Below, one piece after another: positions 26,805-35,212 of a DNA stretch of 64,000 nucleotides; within the stretch, counting starts at the first letter, position 1; each line of letters opens with the position of its first letter. A program made the position numbers and the translations under genes. Origin of the DNA: Pedobacter quisquiliarum (GTDB lineage: Bacteria; Bacteroidota; Bacteroidia; Sphingobacteriales; Sphingobacteriaceae); contig NZ_BMIL01000003.1 in assembly GCF_014642175.1 (NCBI RefSeq), positions 327,978 through 391,977 on the forward strand, in the 5' to 3' direction. The notes beneath the pieces were generated by a model. It saw nothing but the letters and a program-made list of their open reading frames with translations, was not told the origin of the DNA and searched no databases.

Positions 26805-29800
26805 TTATTTGAAGTTCCTGGCATTCGGAAAAACGGTTTGATCTCCATTTTGCCTGATCTGCGTACGTTTATTCTTAGCAGGGAAGTTGTTGCTTTCCAC
26901 TTTTTCCGCTTGAACGTTGTTATTCGCTTCCTGCTTTTTATTTAGAAGTAGCAAGCTGGTCAGGTCAAAGCAGCGTTTTACCACCACATGCGTAACCGCA
27001 CCTTCTCTTTGAAGTTTCCCTTCCACCATGAGTAATTTTGCACCTAGTATTTCTTTCCTGTAGGTTTCGAATAGTCCTTGGAATATGACAAGGTTTGAGA
27101 ATCCAGTTTCATCCTCAATAGTGATAAAACATACGCCACCGGCGGTTCCCGGCCGCTGTCGCACCAACACCAATCCAGCTACTTTAACCAGTTCGCCATC
27201 TCTCAAATCTGCGAGTTCCTTGGAAGATTTGATATTTAATGATCTTAGTTTATCTCTTGTGAAGCTGAGTGGATGCGCTTTCAAAGACAAGGCTGTGGAG
27301 GCGTAATCTTGCACCACATGTTCAGCCTGGCTCATGAATGGCAAGGCAATCTGACCTTCTAATGGTGCTTGTTGTGTTTGTCCTTCAAATAACCCTATTG
27401 GCATATCGAGCAATGCAGACACCTCCCATAAAGCCTTTCTTCTGTCCATGCCTAAAGAACGAAAGGCATCGGCATCGGCAAGTTTCTCCAGCGTAGCCTG
27501 GGATACGCCGGCATGTCTAAGTGCTGGTAGACTGGTGAAATGCTGCTTCCTTGCTTTGATTAAGGCATCCATATCTTCTTCGCGAATGCCTTTGATTTGC
27601 CGAAAACCCAAACGTAGTGCTCTGGATTTGCCAGATTGTTCTTCAAGGGTATTGTCCCAACTGGAATAGTTTACATCTATGGATCTGACATCAACACCAT
27701 GGTTCCGTGCATCAATGACGACCTGAGCAGGCTGGTAAAATCCCATCGGCATACTGTTTAGCAATGCAGCAGCAAATACATCGGGATAATAACATTTGAG
27801 CCAGGAGGAGACATAGACCAGTAAAGCGAAACTTGCAGCATGGCTTTCCGGGAAGCCATAGCTTCCAAAACCTTCCAGCTGCTTGAATATGCGCTTTGCA
27901 AAATCGGCTGAGTAACCCTTGTTCGTCATCCCTGTAATCAACTTTTTCTCGAATTTGGAGACCAGGCCTTTCAGTTTGAAAGTTGCCATGCTTCTGCGCA
28001 ATTCATCTGCTTCTGCAGGAGTGAATCCTGCTGCTACAATGGCAATTTTCATGGCTTGTTCCTGAAATAGCGGTACACCTTTAGTGCGTTCCAAAATGCT
28101 TTTAAGTTCTTCAGAGGGGTAATCTACTGGTTCTTCACCATTACGCCTCCTTAAGTATGGATGGACCATATCACCCTGAATTGGGCCAGGCCGTACAATG
28201 GCGACTTCGATCACCAGGTCATAGAAGTTCTTGGGCTTTAAACGTGGGAGCATGGTTTGTTGCGCTCGGCTCTCAATCTGAAATACGCCGATGGTGTCGG
28301 CACGACTGATCATGTCGTAAACCTTCTGATCATCCTGCGGGATGTTTGCCAAAGTGAATTCCTTATCGTAATGCTGCTTTGCGAGATCGAATGCCTTTCG
28401 GATACAGGTCAGCATCCCGAGGCCTAATACATCAATCTTCAAGAAACCTAGCGTATCAATATCATCTTTGTTCCATTCTATGTTTGTTCGTTCCTCCATC
28501 CGGGCATTAAGAATGGGGCAGAGGTCACTAAGCTTATCCTGGGTAATCACAAACCCACCAGTATGCTGCCCCAATTGTCGCGGGAAGCCCAACATTTGGG
28601 CGGTCAGCTGTAAAACTTTCCGTAAGTGGGGATCATTGGGGTTAAGTCCTTGTTCAACGATTCTGGCTTCTTCAAACCATTCATCTGTAAACTCCCAGAC
28701 TGCAGCGGAAAGTCGGTTGATCGTGTCTACCGAAAGACCCATCACTTTGCCAACATCACGAATGGCGCCTTTCTGATGTTGTTGTGTAACTGTTGCTACT
28801 ATTGCCGCACGGTCCCGTCCATACTTGGTGTATATGTATTGAATAACTTCCTCCCGGCGTTCATGTTCGAAGTCAACATCAATATCGGGTGGCTCATTCC
28901 TGGCAGAGGAAATAAAGCGTTCAAACAACAACTCAAATTTTGTGGGGTCAACGGAAGTTATGCCAAGACAATAGCAAACGGTAGAATTTGCAGCAGACCC
29001 ACGTCCCTGGCATAGGATGCCCTTACTTCTGGCAAAACGGACAATGTCATGTACCGTGAGGAAGTAAGGCGCATACTCCATCTCAGCTATAAATTTCAAC
29101 TCGTGGTTTATGGCCGTTCTGATTTTTTCAGGAATTTCTCCGATTGCGCTATAACGTTCCCGGGCACCTTCCCAGGTCAGTATTTCCAGCTCTTCCTGTG
29201 CTGAACGGCCTTCGGAGGTGATCTCGTCTGGATATACATATTGAAGCTCTGCTAACGAAAATGTACAGGCATCAGCGATTTCTTGTGTGCGGCTGATCGC
29301 ATCAGGGTATTGTGCAAAGAGGCGTATCATTTCAGTGATGGGCTTAAGATATCGCTCTGCATTGGCGTGTAGCTTAAAACCCGCTTGCTGTATGGTACAC
29401 TTTTCCCGCACACAGGTTAGGATATCTTGCAGTTCCCTTCTTTCGTGAGTATGGTAATGCACATCATTTGTTGCTACCAGCGGTATACCGAGTTTCTCTG
29501 CAAGTTGTGCAAGCCGGTGTAGCTTTTTATGATCATCACCCTGGTAGTTGCGACTCCCTGCCAGATATAAGTTATCACCCAAGTGATGTTTATAGATCCG
29601 GAGTTGTTGCTCAAAGGCAGGCTCAAAATCAAAATGGGCATTCAGGGCATCTGGTGGGATGACGATGAATTTCATGCCTTCAGCACTTTCAAAAACATCA
29701 CTTTTATAGAGGTGGCATGATCCTTTTTGTGTGCGAAGGTTACCTTTAGAAAGTAGTGCGGAAAGCCTGCTATAGGCGGCTTTATCAGTGGGATAGGCCA

Positions 29801-30026
29801 GCAAGCTCGGGCCATCCAGTAAGTCTAATCGGCAGGCTGGAATGATGGTGAGCGCTTTATCTTTTGAAGCCGCATACGCCCGAACAATGCCAGCTAAGCT
29901 GTTTCGATCCGTAATTGCGATCTTCTTATAGCCCAATGCTGCTGCTTGTTCTACAAGTTCTTCGGGGTGTGAAGCACCACGTAGGAAACTAAAATTTGAT
30001 GTGATCTGAAGTTCTGAATAACTCAT
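26805..30026 (-). CDS. dnaE2: error-prone DNA polymerase III alpha (DnaE2/ImuC)
   Basis: 1073 residues from ATG 30026 (MSYSELQITSNFSFLRGAS). The frame stays open further upstream but that part overlaps imuB and is not family-like. Domains: PHP (about 1-250), polymerase palm and fingers with PPDIDVDFE as the Asp motif, then a C-terminal OB fold (FITIEDETG). It is shorter than replicative DnaE. It makes lesion bypass with ImuB in DNA-damage mutagenesis. It is the last gene of imuA-imuB-dnaE2, 5 bp after imuB. Confidence 0.95.
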   Translation of the reverse strand: MSYSELQITSNFSFLRGASHPEELVEQAAALGYKKIAITDRNSLAGIVRAYAASKDKALTIIPACRLDLLDGPSLLAYPTDKAAYSRLSALLSKGNLRTQKGSCHLYKSDVFESAEGMKFIVIPPDALNAHFDFEPAFEQQLRIYKHHLGDNLYLAGSRNYQGDDHKKLHRLAQLAEKLGIPLVATNDVHYHTHERRELQDILTCVREKCTIQQAGFKLHANAERYLKPITEMIRLFAQYPDAISRTQEIADACTFSLAELQYVYPDEITSEGRSAQEELEILTWEGARERYSAIGEIPEKIRTAINHELKFIAEMEYAPYFLTVHDIVRFARSKGILCQGRGSAANSTVCYCLGITSVDPTKFELLFERFISSARNEPPDIDVDFEHERREEVIQYIYTKYGRDRAAIVATVTQQHQKGAIRDVGKVMGLSVDTINRLSAAVWEFTDEWFEEARIVEQGLNPNDPHLRKVLQLTAQMLGFPRQLGQHTGGFVITQDKLSDLCPILNARMEERTNIEWNKDDIDTLGFLKIDVLGLGMLTCIRKAFDLAKQHYDKEFTLANIPQDDQKVYDMISRADTIGVFQIESRAQQTMLPRLKPKNFYDLVIEVAIVRPGPIQGDMVHPYLRRRNGEEPVDYPSEELKSILERTKGVPLFQEQAMKIAIVAAGFTPAEADELRRSMATFKLKGLVSKFEKKLITGMTNKGYSADFAKRIFKQLEGFGSYGFPESHAASFALLVYVSSWLKCYYPDVFAAALLNSMPMGFYQPAQVVIDARNHGVDVRSIDVNYSSWDNTLEEQSGKSRALRLGFRQIKGIREEDMDALIKARKQHFTSLPALRHAGVSQATLEKLADADAFRSLGMDRRKALWEVSALLDMPIGLFEGQTQQAPLEGQIALPFMSQAEHVVQDYASTALSLKAHPLSFTRDKLRSLNIKSSKELADLRDGELVKVAGLVLVRQRPGTAGGVCFITIEDETGFSNLVIFQGLFETYRKEILGAKLLMVEGKLQREGAVTHVVVKRCFDLTSLLLLNKKQEANNNVQAEKVESNNFPAKNKRTQIRQNGDQTVFPNARNFK

Positions 30027-30031
30027 GTTTG

Positions 30032-31534
30032 TTAAGCAAAGAATCCATGTAAGTACCATTGAGAAGGGGTGTCGCTGCCGTAATGCCCAGATCTGAAGAT
30101 CCAGTAACGCTGACCCAGATCGTCTTCTACTTGATAATAATCGCGGTGCTCTCCGGCATCCGCCCACCATTCGCGCTCGATTCTTTCCGGTCCGTCTGAT
30201 TTACGCACGTAATGCACTTTGTCCTGGTATCGGAATGACATGGGTGGGTAATCGGGTACCGGGGCGGTTACTTCAATCACGACTGGTGTTTTTAACAGCA
30301 TGGTTGGGCGTGGACGATCTTTGACCCATGCTGTAGCCGGTTGTTCATCCAGTGCGCTGGCCAGTTTGATGGAACGCTCTGGCCAGTAATGTTCATCCGG
30401 CAGGTAACGATGGATGACATTTGCCCCAAGTTTACCGGCAAGGCGATCGAGCAGTTCTGCGACTTCCTGATTATTCAGGCCTTGTTTGCCAGCCCATAAC
30501 GCTTCTTGTGTGATCGGGGCATCTTCAACCTGGGTCGCATCTAAGGTAAAAAGTTCTATCCCAAACCCCGGCCTGATGGTAGAGATGTGAAGTTCCAGTA
30601 GTTTAAACAAATGAGGGCTATGATTTGAAGCCTTACTGGTTCCGATAGAAACCTGCTCTATTTTTCCATCGACCCTATAGCAGGTCAAAATCGCTTTTCG
30701 AAGGCCCTTACCTTCTTTTTGAAGGCGCTCACAAAGGCTTTCCAACATGCGCAAGATGGCCACTTCAATACCAGCAGCCGTGCGAATGGGTTCAAGGCAT
30801 GGTAGACGTTCCTGAAATGGTTCGGGTATGCATATGGGTTGAAGGTATTCTTCTTCTTGTCCTAAAGCTTGACGTATACGCTTGATTAAATGATCACCGA
30901 AGCGCCTTTTTAAAGCTGAATGTGGCATGTTGATAAAGCTGTGCAGCTTGGTGAGCCCTAATTTATGTAAGCGTTCTATGACCTGTGGTTCCAGTCGCAG
31001 GCTGGCGGGCGGAAAGTTTAGCAGCGCATGGGCCTGCATTCCGGATTCCACAATAGGAGCAGTATTATCGAAACGGACTTTAGCCCATGCTGCACCAATG
31101 GTATCCGCAATAGCTGCTTGTGTGTAATAGCCTTTACTTTGCAATCGGGATACAATCTCTTCAAGGTAGGACGCTTCACCACCCCAAAGGTGTGCACAAC
31201 CTGTAATTTCAAGAATCAAACCATCGGGTAAGTCCACTGCCACAATTGGTGCATAACGTACACACCATTCACCAAGTCCTTTTAACAACCGGGCCTCGCG
31301 GCCAGGTTTGGTATCTATTATTTCCAGATCAGGAAAGATGGCTTTTGCGTCTGCCACATTCATGTTCAGGGTTACACCCTCAGCTGCTGCTTCAGGGTTA
31401 ATGGCCGTAATAATCTTTCGCCCACGTTCCGGTTTTGCAAATGCAAATGGACATCCTTTTAGGGCAGGTCTGCGTAACGTTTGCCAATCCGTAACCAGGT
31501 AGCGGAACCATATAGATAAAAATCTGCGTTGCAT
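30032..31534 (-). CDS. imuB: ImuB, inactive Y-family polymerase-like protein
   Basis: 500 residues beginning MQRRFLSIWF. The Y-polymerase fold is there, but the usual catalytic acidic residues are not seen: the N-terminus has LSIWF where active DinB has a DMDxF-type motif. ImuB is a scaffold that links DnaE2 to the beta clamp and ImuA. It is 2 bp downstream of imuA and 5 bp upstream of dnaE2, the standard mutasome order. Confidence 0.92.
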   Translation of the reverse strand: MQRRFLSIWFRYLVTDWQTLRRPALKGCPFAFAKPERGRKIITAINPEAAAEGVTLNMNVADAKAIFPDLEIIDTKPGREARLLKGLGEWCVRYAPIVAVDLPDGLILEITGCAHLWGGEASYLEEIVSRLQSKGYYTQAAIADTIGAAWAKVRFDNTAPIVESGMQAHALLNFPPASLRLEPQVIERLHKLGLTKLHSFINMPHSALKRRFGDHLIKRIRQALGQEEEYLQPICIPEPFQERLPCLEPIRTAAGIEVAILRMLESLCERLQKEGKGLRKAILTCYRVDGKIEQVSIGTSKASNHSPHLFKLLELHISTIRPGFGIELFTLDATQVEDAPITQEALWAGKQGLNNQEVAELLDRLAGKLGANVIHRYLPDEHYWPERSIKLASALDEQPATAWVKDRPRPTMLLKTPVVIEVTAPVPDYPPMSFRYQDKVHYVRKSDGPERIEREWWADAGEHRDYYQVEDDLGQRYWIFRSGHYGSDTPSQWYLHGFFA

Positions 31535-31536
31535 GA

Positions 31537-32268
31537 TTAACCTGTTTTACGTCTTCGTACATCAGAAGTTTCGGCCGCGGTTACAACAGCAAATTGTCCT
31601 GCTTTCCATTCCAGCTGCCATACCCCAGGGTTTCCATTTCTTACACGCAGCAATTCTACCTGCCATCTGGGAAAGCCAAGTCCTGGTAATCCGTCAACTT
31701 GTTCACTGAGAATAGGTTTTATTTGCCAGCGTGCTACACAAGCTGTAGTGGCTATGCGATCTGCGGCTGTGCGCAAAATAAATCCGGTGACCTGGCTTTT
31801 TTCGAGCGCGAGCTGCAATCTTCGGGATTGGGCGAATGAGATGTCACGGACTTCGGCAATCACAGCAGCGAGTTCTTTGCATTTTAGTGCTTCTTCCATT
31901 GCCCACAATACATCACGTTCAGTGCCCACATCTATAAAAATCATTTGATGGGGCTGTACTCCGTATGCGAATAATGCCGTTGGGAAAAGGCTTCTGGATT
32001 GACTGATGTAAATGCATGTACCATCATTCTGCATCAATTGTTGTAGGATCCCCGCGATGAAGCCCTGGCTTGAAGCAGCGATCTCCGGAGTTGAGCATAA
32101 AAATTCGTGGATTGCAGCGATAGGGAATACTGCATTTGGGAATCCAGCTTCAATTGGGCCAAGTCCAATGCACTGCGTAGTTCCATGGTTTGGTTTGAAA
32201 CCTTGTAGCAAAAGAATGTCTTTTTGCAATTGGGCTACAATTTCTTGCTTTGTTTTCTCCTGTGCCAT
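31537..32268 (-). CDS. imuA: ImuA-like protein of the mutasome
   Basis: 243 residues of the ImuA/SulA-like RecA-fold group. It has the pattern IAAIHEFLCSTPE near residue 52 and YISQSRSLFPTALFAYG in the middle; the Walker A lysine of RecA is not obvious. ImuA is needed for ImuB/DnaE2 mutagenesis. First gene of the three-gene cassette, with a promoter just upstream carrying an inverted repeat. Confidence 0.9.
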   Translation of the reverse strand: MAQEKTKQEIVAQLQKDILLLQGFKPNHGTTQCIGLGPIEAGFPNAVFPIAAIHEFLCSTPEIAASSQGFIAGILQQLMQNDGTCIYISQSRSLFPTALFAYGVQPHQMIFIDVGTERDVLWAMEEALKCKELAAVIAEVRDISFAQSRRLQLALEKSQVTGFILRTAADRIATTACVARWQIKPILSEQVDGLPGLGFPRWQVELLRVRNGNPGVWQLEWKAGQFAVVTAAETSDVRRRKTG

Positions 32269-32281
32269 AAACTTTGTACCA

Positions 32282-32311
32282 CAAAACTAATGCTAATAAT
32301 ATTAGTACAAA
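32282..32311 (-). promoter_or_regulatory. imuA promoter with embedded operator-like repeat
   Basis: On the minus strand: TTTG (32308-32311), an 18-nt spacer, then TAGTTTTG (32282-32289), the Bacteroidota -33/-7 pair. The spacer holds CTAATATTATTAG (32293-32305), a 5-bp inverted repeat around ATT. TTTGTAC copies in opposite orientation flank the promoter at 32273-32279 and 32305-32311. Start would be near 32275, giving a very short leader. Likely site of a damage-responsive repressor. Confidence 0.65.
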
Positions 32312-32460
32312 GAATATAATGCTAAAAAAGTTATCAACAGGCTTGTTTATTTCCTTTCAGTACCAGGTATGCCTTTAGGGCGCTCAAAAGTTTTCTAAGG
32401 ACTATGGATTAAAATACAGGCTGCTTTTAGCATAATCCATACGGTTGTCGTTTACTGAAT

Positions 32461-32769
32461 ATGAAAAGAGCATTAATCTTATTGTCAATTGTAGTTGCAG
32501 GTTTAAGCAGCTGTAGTACTGTTAAAAATAACCCCACTTCCGAAGATGTTACCTTAACTGGAACCATCCAGGAATTAGGGATGACGACATTTCAATATGG
32601 ATCTCACAAGATGAAATCCGCTGATACGCTCTATGCTTTAAGAAGTTCTAAGGTGCAACTTCAAGATTACCTGGACAAAGCCATTACCCTGAAAGGGACC
32701 AAAGTAGCTGGGTATCCAATTGAAGGGGGTCCAACGCTCATAGAAGTTACCTTCATAGCAATCAAATAG
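32461..32769 (+). CDS. small lipoprotein, unknown
   Basis: 102 residues. Signal peptide MKRALILLSIVVAGLSSC with Cys18 and a following Ser, so probably a lipoprotein. The body is short and beta-rich with TLTGTIQELGMTTFQYGSHK and ITLKGTKVAGYPIEGG. It resembles small OB-like exported proteins, but no family could be named. Single gene with its own terminator. Confidence 0.7.
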   Translation: MKRALILLSIVVAGLSSCSTVKNNPTSEDVTLTGTIQELGMTTFQYGSHKMKSADTLYALRSSKVQLQDYLDKAITLKGTKVAGYPIEGGPTLIEVTFIAIK

Positions 32770-32793
32770 CCACAACACATTTAGTGCTTAAAG

Positions 32794-32822
32794 AAAAAGT
32801 CATTCCCAAGGGATGACTTTTT
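32794..32822 (+). terminator. intrinsic terminator
   Basis: AAAAAGTCATTCCC and GGGATGACTTTTT pair with one bulged T and a 2-nt loop plus fraying, ending in T. It follows the small lipoprotein gene. Confidence 0.85.
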
Positions 32823-32873
32823 CTGTTTGAAGCTGTGCTTCATGATTATAAATCATTATTGATTATAATGTGT

Positions 32874-32881
32874 TAATTTTG
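32874..32881 (+). promoter_or_regulatory. candidate -7 box for the HD-domain gene
   Basis: TAATTTTG fits TAnnTTTG and would start RNA around 32888, about 14 nt before the TTG start codon at 32902. No matching -33 box was found. Confidence 0.35.
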
Positions 32882-32901
32882 AATAAATCAAATTCATCAT
32901 T

Positions 32902-34977
32902 TTGGCTAAAATCAAAAAGAACTCACATAAAGTATTGTACCGTAAGTATTCCTATAACATCAAGTATGTTATGATGCTTTTAACGGTGTTGTTAATCTCC
33001 TTTTTCTTGCCTAAACAACCCCGTTTCAGGTATGAGTTCGAGAAAGGGAAAGTTTGGATGAATAAGGATCTTATTTCTCCATTTAGCTTTGCTATCCTTA
33101 AAACGGAGCCTGAAGTCAGCACCGATAAAAAAGATGCTTTAGAAAGTTTATTGCCTATTTACCGGTATAATCCGGATTTGATTAACGTCATAGAAGATGC
33201 TTTTTTGAATGAGTTTGAGGTTAAATGGCGGGGAAGCACTATTGATGAGCGAGACCGGGAAGCCGTCCGGGAGAGTGCTTTGAGTTTATTGAAGTCGATA
33301 TATCAGAAAGGTATCATTGCCACACAGCCTAAGCATCTCCAGGGGAATAAGTTTTACGACTTCGCATTGCTGAACAATAACGTTTCAAAAGTGGTGAGCA
33401 CGCAGGATGTTTTTACAGTTCCAACGGCGCTTCAGTTTTTCAGTACCAATTTCAAAGTGACGGATTTGCGGATCAGAGAGTTGATCATCAATCTTGTTGA
33501 AGATCACCTGCAGCCCAACATCCTTTTTGATGAGAAGATGACGGCCGTGGTGCAGACCAACACGATAAATAGCTTATCAACCACCCGAGGCATGGTTCAG
33601 AAAGGGGAGCTCATTGTTGCCAACGGTAATGTTGTTGATGATGAAACTTTTCAAAAGCTGCAATCCTTCAAAGAAACATACGAGGTGCAGACCAAAACCA
33701 TAGGCGATAGTAAGCTTGTTTTTCTTGGTCAGCTCATCTTAGTTGGTTTCATAGTAAGCTTACTGATGGTGTTCTTGTATATGTTCCGAAAGGACATTTT
33801 TGCCGATAATAGGCAACTTTCATTGATCCTACTGGTCATCATTTGTATGTTGCTGGCATTAACCTGGGCGATTAAGATCAATCTTCCAAGTTTGTATTAT
33901 ATACCTTTCTGTATTGTTCCGATCATCATCAGAATTCTATTTGATACACGACTTGCGTTGTATCTGCACTTGCTCGTGATCCTAATCGCGGGGTTCTTCG
34001 TTCCCAACAGCTTTGAATTTGTATTCTTTCAAACTACCGCTGGGATGGTAGCCATCTATAGCATTAGAAATTTAGTTAAACGTGAGCAGTTGCTGCTTTC
34101 CGCATTGTTTATTTTATCTGCTTACCTGATTTGTTATGTTGGTGTTGCCTTACTTAGGGAAGGTACAGTGGATGAGATAGAGTGGATCAACTTTGCGCCA
34201 TTTGTTGTAAGTGTGTTGCTATCACTCATTGCATATCCAGTGATTTATGCATTTGAGCGTGTGTTCGGGATTACTTCAGATGTTGCTTTAATTGAAGTGA
34301 CCAATACAAACAACAAGTTACTTCGGGAGCTGGCGTTTAAGGCACCTGGTAGTTTTCAGCACTCCCTGCAAGTGGCGAATCTTGCGGAGGCGGCAATATT
34401 CAAAATTGGTGGAAATGCATTACTGGTTCGTGCCGGTGCATTGTACCACGACATTGGTAAAATAGAAAATCCGCAATACTTCATTGAAAATAATACTGGG
34501 GTTAGTCCGCATGACAAGCTACCTTACGAACAGAGTGCACAAATCATCATTAAGCACGTGCATAAGGGCATAGAGATCGCGAGGAAGCATCAAATCCCTG
34601 AGAGTGTGATTGACTTCATTAGAACGCACCATGGAAACACTCGAGTGGATTTCTTTTATCAGAGCTTTTTAAAGAATTCACCGGAAAAATTTGTGGATGA
34701 GAACATCTTCCGATACCCTGGACCAATTCCATTTTCTAAGGAAACAGGGGTGTTAATGCTTGCAGATTCGGTGGAAGCAGCATCAAGAAGTCTTAAAAAT
34801 CCGGACGCTCAGCGGATAAATGACCTGGTAGAACGCATCATTGACTACAAACTTGAACAAAAGCAGCTAGATAATTGCGATTTAACGTTAAAAGACCTGG
34901 AAACTATTAAGCTGATATTCAAGACAATGCTTATGAGTATCTATCATGTGCGCATAGATTATCCACAAACAACGTAA
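32902..34977 (+). CDS. pgpH: 7TM-HD domain phosphodiesterase (PgpH type)
   Basis: 691 residues starting at TTG 32902. One N-terminal membrane helix, an extracytoplasmic 7TMR-HDED region (about 60-265), seven membrane helices (about 270-470) and a cytoplasmic HD domain with LYHDIGK near residue 517 and THHGNTR later. The PgpH family degrades cyclic di-AMP. The assignment of c-di-AMP as substrate follows from the family. Single gene ahead of tRNA-Ser. Confidence 0.92.
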   Translation: MAKIKKNSHKVLYRKYSYNIKYVMMLLTVLLISFFLPKQPRFRYEFEKGKVWMNKDLISPFSFAILKTEPEVSTDKKDALESLLPIYRYNPDLINVIEDAFLNEFEVKWRGSTIDERDREAVRESALSLLKSIYQKGIIATQPKHLQGNKFYDFALLNNNVSKVVSTQDVFTVPTALQFFSTNFKVTDLRIRELIINLVEDHLQPNILFDEKMTAVVQTNTINSLSTTRGMVQKGELIVANGNVVDDETFQKLQSFKETYEVQTKTIGDSKLVFLGQLILVGFIVSLLMVFLYMFRKDIFADNRQLSLILLVIICMLLALTWAIKINLPSLYYIPFCIVPIIIRILFDTRLALYLHLLVILIAGFFVPNSFEFVFFQTTAGMVAIYSIRNLVKREQLLLSALFILSAYLICYVGVALLREGTVDEIEWINFAPFVVSVLLSLIAYPVIYAFERVFGITSDVALIEVTNTNNKLLRELAFKAPGSFQHSLQVANLAEAAIFKIGGNALLVRAGALYHDIGKIENPQYFIENNTGVSPHDKLPYEQSAQIIIKHVHKGIEIARKHQIPESVIDFIRTHHGNTRVDFFYQSFLKNSPEKFVDENIFRYPGPIPFSKETGVLMLADSVEAASRSLKNPDAQRINDLVERIIDYKLEQKQLDNCDLTLKDLETIKLIFKTMLMSIYHVRIDYPQTT

Positions 34978-34983
34978 TTTTTT

Positions 34984-35013
34984 TTTGCAAAGATGTTTGA
35001 ATTACTATATTTG
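34984..35013 (+). promoter_or_regulatory. promoter of tRNA-Ser
   Basis: TTTG (34984-34987), 18-nt spacer, TATATTTG (35006-35013): a textbook Bacteroidota promoter. Start is expected near 35020, about 25 nt before the tRNA. Confidence 0.8.
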
Positions 35014-35044
35014 CAACCTCTTCAAAACACAGCGAAGACGAATA

Positions 35045-35132
<88 letters not shown>

Positions 35133-35149
35133 AGAACACCGTTTCTGGT

Positions 35150-35190
35150 AACAACAAAAGCCTCATTTATGAGGCTTTTGTTGTTTATAA
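35150..35190. terminator. intrinsic terminator of tRNA-Ser
   Basis: A 16-bp stem (AACAACAAAAGCCTCA with its complement) around TTTA, ending in TTGTTT. It also lies downstream of the convergent ABC permease gene. Confidence 0.9.
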
Positions 35191-35212
35191 CGCATTAGCT
35201 ATAATGGCACGC

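Noticed and set aside
30027..30170. 48-residue N-terminal extension of DnaE2
   Set aside because: It overlaps imuB, is Arg-rich and not family-like; ATG 30026 gives the standard start.
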